Part shown: piece after piece, positions 23,180 to 25,787 of the stretch
Layout of the letters: each line of letters starts with the position of its first letter
Position numbering within the stretch: the first letter of the stretch is position 1
Assembly: GCA_023228445.1 (NCBI GenBank)
Contig: JALOBD010000008.1
Span: forward strand, 1-25,787
Reading direction: 5' to 3'
Length of the DNA: 25,787 nt
Source: Sphaerochaeta sp.
GTDB lineage: Bacteria; Spirochaetota; Spirochaetia; Sphaerochaetales; Sphaerochaetaceae
Made by a program: the position numbers and the translations under genes
The notes under the pieces: model-generated
Told to the model about the DNA's origin: nothing
The model's database searches: none
What the model saw: the letters and a program-made list of their open reading frames with translations, nothing else

Positions 23180-23405
23180 GTACATCCTCGGAGAATCGGT
23201 TGATGAGATTGTATCCTTTTGAGAGGCTTGTCTCGCCTTTGAATTCTATGTAATCCCTAAATGAGGAACGATTGAAGAGGTAATCAAGCAGATACGATAC
23301 CATAAGGTCCTTCTCGACAATCGCTTCAGGAAGTCTCCTCTTGTGGGCAGCAAGAGTGATTACCTCTTCAATGTCTTCTGTATTGTTGTTGAGGAATCTG
23401 ATCAT
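23163..23405 (-). pseudogene. AbiEii/AbiGii-type nucleotidyltransferase toxin, truncated to 80 residues
   Basis: The product matches only the N-terminal part of the AbiEii toxin family, which is normally close to 300 residues. Recognisable are AIVEKDLMVSYLLDYLF and the nucleotidyltransferase core FKGETSLSKGYNLINRFSED. The usual FKGGTSLSK has Gly changed to Glu, and the frame ends right after the first acid of the catalytic motif (SEDVHEYYR instead of SEDIDL), so the enzyme should be dead. A strong GGGGAGG still precedes the ATG, and it overlaps the AbiEi gene by 38 nt as in intact pairs. The break falls where the phosphorylase gene begins; the codons for the FSED motif double as that gene's Shine-Dalgarno. 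Confidence 0.78.
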
Positions 23406-24009
23406 TTGTTGCCTCCCCTATCTTTTTCAGACATTCGTAAACCCAACTGGTAGCATTCATGCCTTCTTCGAGTGTTGCTTTCTTCTCCTCTGCTGAGAGA
23501 ACCGATTTGAGTCTGTCGATATCATCCTCGGTGATAGCATCCTTACCTATGGCTTTCAATGCCTGAACCACCAGTGAGGTCTTCTGTGACATCCCTTTTA
23601 TATCTTTGCTCTTGGTCGTCTTGAACGTAAGCGTTCTTTCGTTGACATCATAGCTTCTATACGGGCCATCGCTTAGATACTCAAATGTAGCCGGCATTTG
23701 ATCAGAAAGCCTTAGGATATTGAGATTGTGCTCTCCTGAAGGGACGATAGACCAACAAAATTTTCTTGCAAGAGCATATGCAACGGAAGTCATAGAAGGA
23801 TAGACAATCTCCCCTGTGAGCTTTGATATCCTTCTTTTTGCATATAATCCATCAAGTATCCTGATAAGCCTGTCTGCTTTCTCCATTCTCTGGATTGACT
23901 TTTTGACGGTCCCATACGATCCAATATCCAGGAAATCCTGGACTGAGAACACAGAGTCAATCCTATAGGAATCAATTCTTTTAGCAATGAGTCGATGGAC
24001 ACTCATCAT
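23368..24009 (-). CDS. AbiEi-type (DUF6088-like) antitoxin
   Basis: A 213-residue protein like the antitoxins that pair with AbiEii toxins. The N-terminal part (about 18-62) is a winged helix (SVFSVQDFLDIGSYGTVKKSIQRMEK...LDGLYAKRR). The middle (66-125) has the family pattern TGEIVYPSMTSVAYALARKF, the PSGEHNLNILRLSDQMPATFEYLSDG region and a TLTFKTTK strand. GGAGG at 24016-24020 lies 6 nt before the first of two ATGs. In characterised AbiE systems the antitoxin represses its own operon through inverted repeats; a fitting inverted repeat lies at 24026-24051. Its partner toxin is truncated, so it may now be an orphan regulator of the phosphorylase operon or simply a relic. Confidence 0.75.
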   Translation of the reverse strand: MMSVHRLIAKRIDSYRIDSVFSVQDFLDIGSYGTVKKSIQRMEKADRLIRILDGLYAKRRISKLTGEIVYPSMTSVAYALARKFCWSIVPSGEHNLNILRLSDQMPATFEYLSDGPYRSYDVNERTLTFKTTKSKDIKGMSQKTSLVVQALKAIGKDAITEDDIDRLKSVLSAEEKKATLEEGMNATSWVYECLKKIGEATNDQIPQQQYRRH

Positions 24010-24025
24010 ACACAGCCTCCAAGCA

Positions 24026-24051
24026 TCCCCAAATATTTATTACTTTGGGGA
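24026..24051 (-). promoter_or_regulatory. Inverted repeat upstream of the AbiEi gene, candidate operator
   Basis: TCCCCAAA (24026-24033) and TTTGGGGA (24044-24051) form a perfect 8-bp inverted repeat around an AT-rich 10-nt centre. It lies 17 nt before the antitoxin start, directly upstream of its GGAGG. A weak promoter (TTGATT, 17 nt, AATATT on the minus strand) would overlap it, which fits autorepression. The remaining DNA to 24230 shows no gene I can support. Confidence 0.45.
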
Positions 24052-24235
24052 CAAAATCAAGATTATTACACATTGCGTGATCCATATGTTCCCGCTGATT
24101 AGCATAGGCTGGTTCAGCGACGGACCTCTGTGTATTCGCGATTGCTGGATCAAATTTTCCATAGTCGATGTAGTACAGTAAGATTTACACTCGGTAGTCA
24201 TCACCACGCACTCCGGTGACCATCTATTTTTGAAG

Positions 24236-24265
24236 TTGACAATAGTTGACAATTGATAGTAGTAT
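24236..24265 (+). promoter_or_regulatory. Promoter of the XRE-ImmA gene with tandem repeat at the -35
   Basis: TTGACA (24236-24241), an 18-nt spacer and TAGTAT (24260-24265) stand 8 nt before the ATG at 24274. The sequence GTTGACAAT occurs twice, at 24235-24243 and 24245-24253, exactly 10 bp apart and covering the -35. One helical turn between copies suggests an operator on one DNA face, perhaps for the XRE protein itself. Confidence 0.55.
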
Positions 24266-24273
24266 ATACCTGT

Positions 24274-25401
24274 ATGAAAGATCGGAAACTGCACCTTGAG
24301 AACATCAGCAAGGCAATGGAAAATGTCGGATTCAACCAAGCCGCCTTGGCAAGAAGCCTTGCGGTATCACGTGAGACGGTATCCAAATGGCTGAGTGGAA
24401 GTGCCATGCCGCGACCTGAAAAGCTTTTACAATTGTCACGAACGTTACACCTGAAATTTCATGACTTGGTGTTGGCCTCGGCGCCTGTATCGCCTGTAAT
24501 CGCATTTCGGACGAACAAAAAGAAGAAAATCACTGAAGAGAAAACAATCAATGCCAAAGATATGGCGGAGGTTCTCTCCATCATCTCTCCCTATTGCAAG
24601 AGCTCCGTATTCTCCCCTGTCTTCAGGCAACAGCCGACCCTGGAATATGATTATATCCAAGCTGTTGCCCATGAAGTGCGAGTACTGCTGCATCCCAAAG
24701 ATGGTGTCGTTGATGTTGACTGCATCCTGAACCTGTATGCTGATTTTACTGTCGTACTCATTCCTGTTCTCTGGGGCATCAACGGAGACAACGGCTTGTA
24801 TATTCATCTTCCCCATCAGAATATGACCTTTGTGTATCTGAACATCGAGAAGCCGCTGGTGGATGTGTCTTTTTGGGCTCTTCATGAGCTGGCACACGCT
24901 ATGACAAAATCCATGCTATCGCATGATGCAGAGACCTTTGCCGACCACCTTTCTGCGGCTGTGCTGTTCCCAAAAGAACTGGCACGTGCTTCTTACCATG
25001 AGATGGATGCCATCGGTTCGATTGCAGGAAAGGTGCAACGGATTAACGAGATCGGGTTGAAGCAGATGATTTCCCCGTTCACGGTGTTGGGGGAGATGAA
25101 CAAATATGCAGCGCACGCACAGCTTGTGCCTATCGATGTCGAGATCGGTGGGGCGGCAACCAATCTTGCAAAAGCCATCGGACTGTATCGTGACAAGCTT
25201 TTCAACGACATCCCTACAGCTGAGGAGTATGTGAGAGTGTGCACAAGCACTTTGAATGCATCAATCTTTCCTGCCATTACAGAATATCTTCATGAGACCG
25301 GTGCTGATGTGGGCATCGTGCAACGATTGTTGAACATACCAATCGCCGATGCGAAAGGAGTGCACAAGGTCCTTGTCAATCAAAAAAGGAATCCTTCTTG
25401 A
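24274..25401 (+). CDS. XRE-family helix-turn-helix with ImmA/IrrE metallopeptidase domain
   Basis: A 375-residue fusion. An XRE helix-turn-helix covers about 8-62 (FNQAALARSLAVSRETVSKWLSG). A linker with a lysine-rich stretch (81-90) leads to an ImmA/IrrE (COG2856) zinc peptidase with HELAH at 204-208 and the third ligand probably Glu220 (SHDAETFADHL). Such proteins cleave or bind repressors in mobile elements and act as antitoxin-like partners. A TTG at 24253 would extend the frame by 7 codons but lies inside the promoter, so the ATG at 24274 is preferred, possibly on a leaderless or near-leaderless mRNA. It overlaps the following PIN gene by about 29 nt. The overlap points to a two-gene toxin-antitoxin-like unit. 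Composition is AT-richer than the core. Confidence 0.85.
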   Translation: MKDRKLHLENISKAMENVGFNQAALARSLAVSRETVSKWLSGSAMPRPEKLLQLSRTLHLKFHDLVLASAPVSPVIAFRTNKKKKITEEKTINAKDMAEVLSIISPYCKSSVFSPVFRQQPTLEYDYIQAVAHEVRVLLHPKDGVVDVDCILNLYADFTVVLIPVLWGINGDNGLYIHLPHQNMTFVYLNIEKPLVDVSFWALHELAHAMTKSMLSHDAETFADHLSAAVLFPKELARASYHEMDAIGSIAGKVQRINEIGLKQMISPFTVLGEMNKYAAHAQLVPIDVEIGGAATNLAKAIGLYRDKLFNDIPTAEEYVRVCTSTLNASIFPAITEYLHETGADVGIVQRLLNIPIADAKGVHKVLVNQKRNPS

Positions 25402-25787
25402 TACAAATGCATATCTTCGTCTTGCAGACAATCTTCATCCTCTCCTTTCAAGGACGTTCGGGACAGATCCGGTATTCGAACTGAAAATTCTCGGTGGGAC
25501 CATTGGGGAGTACAACTACCAAAGCAGACTGAAATCAAAGTTTGATTGGGTGATGAGCGGTAGGCATGTAGACGATCGAAGGCGTGGGGTATTGAGACTG
25601 AACAGCATGGGCGAAGAAGCGGTAAATGATATATGGCAATTCATTTTGTCGGAGAGTCATGAGAGGGCACCATATTGTTCGCGTTTCGATATTCGTTGCC
25701 TCGCCACGGCCTATGAGCTTGGACTCACCCTTGTAACCGATGATCGACCGTTACGTTTGCTTGCCAAGGACTATGAAGTGGAATGCC
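25373..25787 (+). CDS. PIN-domain protein, putative toxin RNase (partial, runs off the window)
   Basis: An open frame without a stop before the window edge encodes at least 138 residues. The PIN fold acids are in place: Asp10 in GILLDTNAY, Glu46 in GTIGEYN, Asp106 in SRFDIRCLATAYELG and Asp123 in LTLVTDDRPLRLLAKDY. PIN domains are metal-dependent RNases, often the toxin of a toxin-antitoxin pair. The start is uncertain. A TTG at 25373, with AAGGAG 12 nt upstream, gives the shortest natural N terminus. An ATG at 25349 would add eight residues without a ribosome site. It overlaps the end of the XRE-ImmA gene, which implies co-translation. The family assignment is by motif only. Confidence 0.72.
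   Translation, partial: MSIKKGILLDTNAYLRLADNLHPLLSRTFGTDPVFELKILGGTIGEYNYQSRLKSKFDWVMSGRHVDDRRRGVLRLNSMGEEAVNDIWQFILSESHERAPYCSRFDIRCLATAYELGLTLVTDDRPLRLLAKDYEVEC

Noticed and set aside
1..25787. tRNA, rRNA, CRISPR arrays and insertion sequences
   Set aside because: I looked for cloverleaf motifs, regularly spaced repeats and transposase-like frames and found none that I can support.

Overview
The window is a bacterial chromosomal replication-origin region followed by housekeeping genes and, at its right end, an AT-richer accessory segment. The order gyrB <-> dnaA-dnaN-recF-dciA-rpmH-rnpA-yidC-jag, with no yidD between rnpA and yidC, the MurA with Asp in place of the catalytic Cys, and the general look of the proteins suggest a spirochaete. 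My best guess is a Sphaerochaeta-like member of the Spirochaetota; this is inferred from gene order and protein character, not from a database search.

Layout. 1-2047: gyrB on the minus strand, divergent from dnaA. 2246-6380: dnaA, oriC (3656-3874, with DnaA boxes and a DnaA-trio unwinding element next to the AT-rich stretch), dnaN, recF and the helicase-loader candidate dciA. 6377-9591: a new promoter, then rpmH, rnpA, yidC and jag, ending at a strong hairpin shared with convergent metK. 9649-10929: metK, preceded on its own transcript by a SAM-II-type riboswitch with a plausible two-state expression platform. 10998-11363: a frameshifted winged-helix regulator. 11517-12515 and 12610-13920: a PfkB (adenosine-type) kinase and murA, fired by back-to-back promoters. 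13921-14412: about 490 bp without a gene but carrying a second DnaA-box cluster built from a repeated two-box module. 14413-17864 (minus): ctpA-type protease, rsmE and a sigma-54 activator lacking a DNA-binding domain. 17947-22328 (plus): lgt, an M24 aminopeptidase P and gpmI, closed by a UUCG hairpin.

From about 22.37 kb to the end the base composition drops visibly and the content becomes accessory: a nucleoside phosphorylase, an AbiEii toxin cut off after its N-terminal 80 residues, its AbiEi-type antitoxin, and a divergent XRE-HTH/ImmA protease gene overlapping a PIN-domain gene that runs off the window.

Working together: dnaA, oriC, dnaN, recF, dciA and gyrB form the initiation and elongation set. 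rpmH, rnpA, yidC and jag form the RNase P/ribosome/membrane-insertion set. metK and the neighbouring kinase both touch the SAM/adenosine cycle. A recurring feature is a -10 hexamer placed exactly 6 nt before an ATG (dnaA, murA, lgt, ctpA, and a six-codon mini-ORF before the kinase), which predicts leaderless mRNAs. The most notable observations are the SAM-II-like riboswitch with its switch, the second DnaA-box cluster, the leaderless geometry, and the two toxin-antitoxin-like loci at the right edge.
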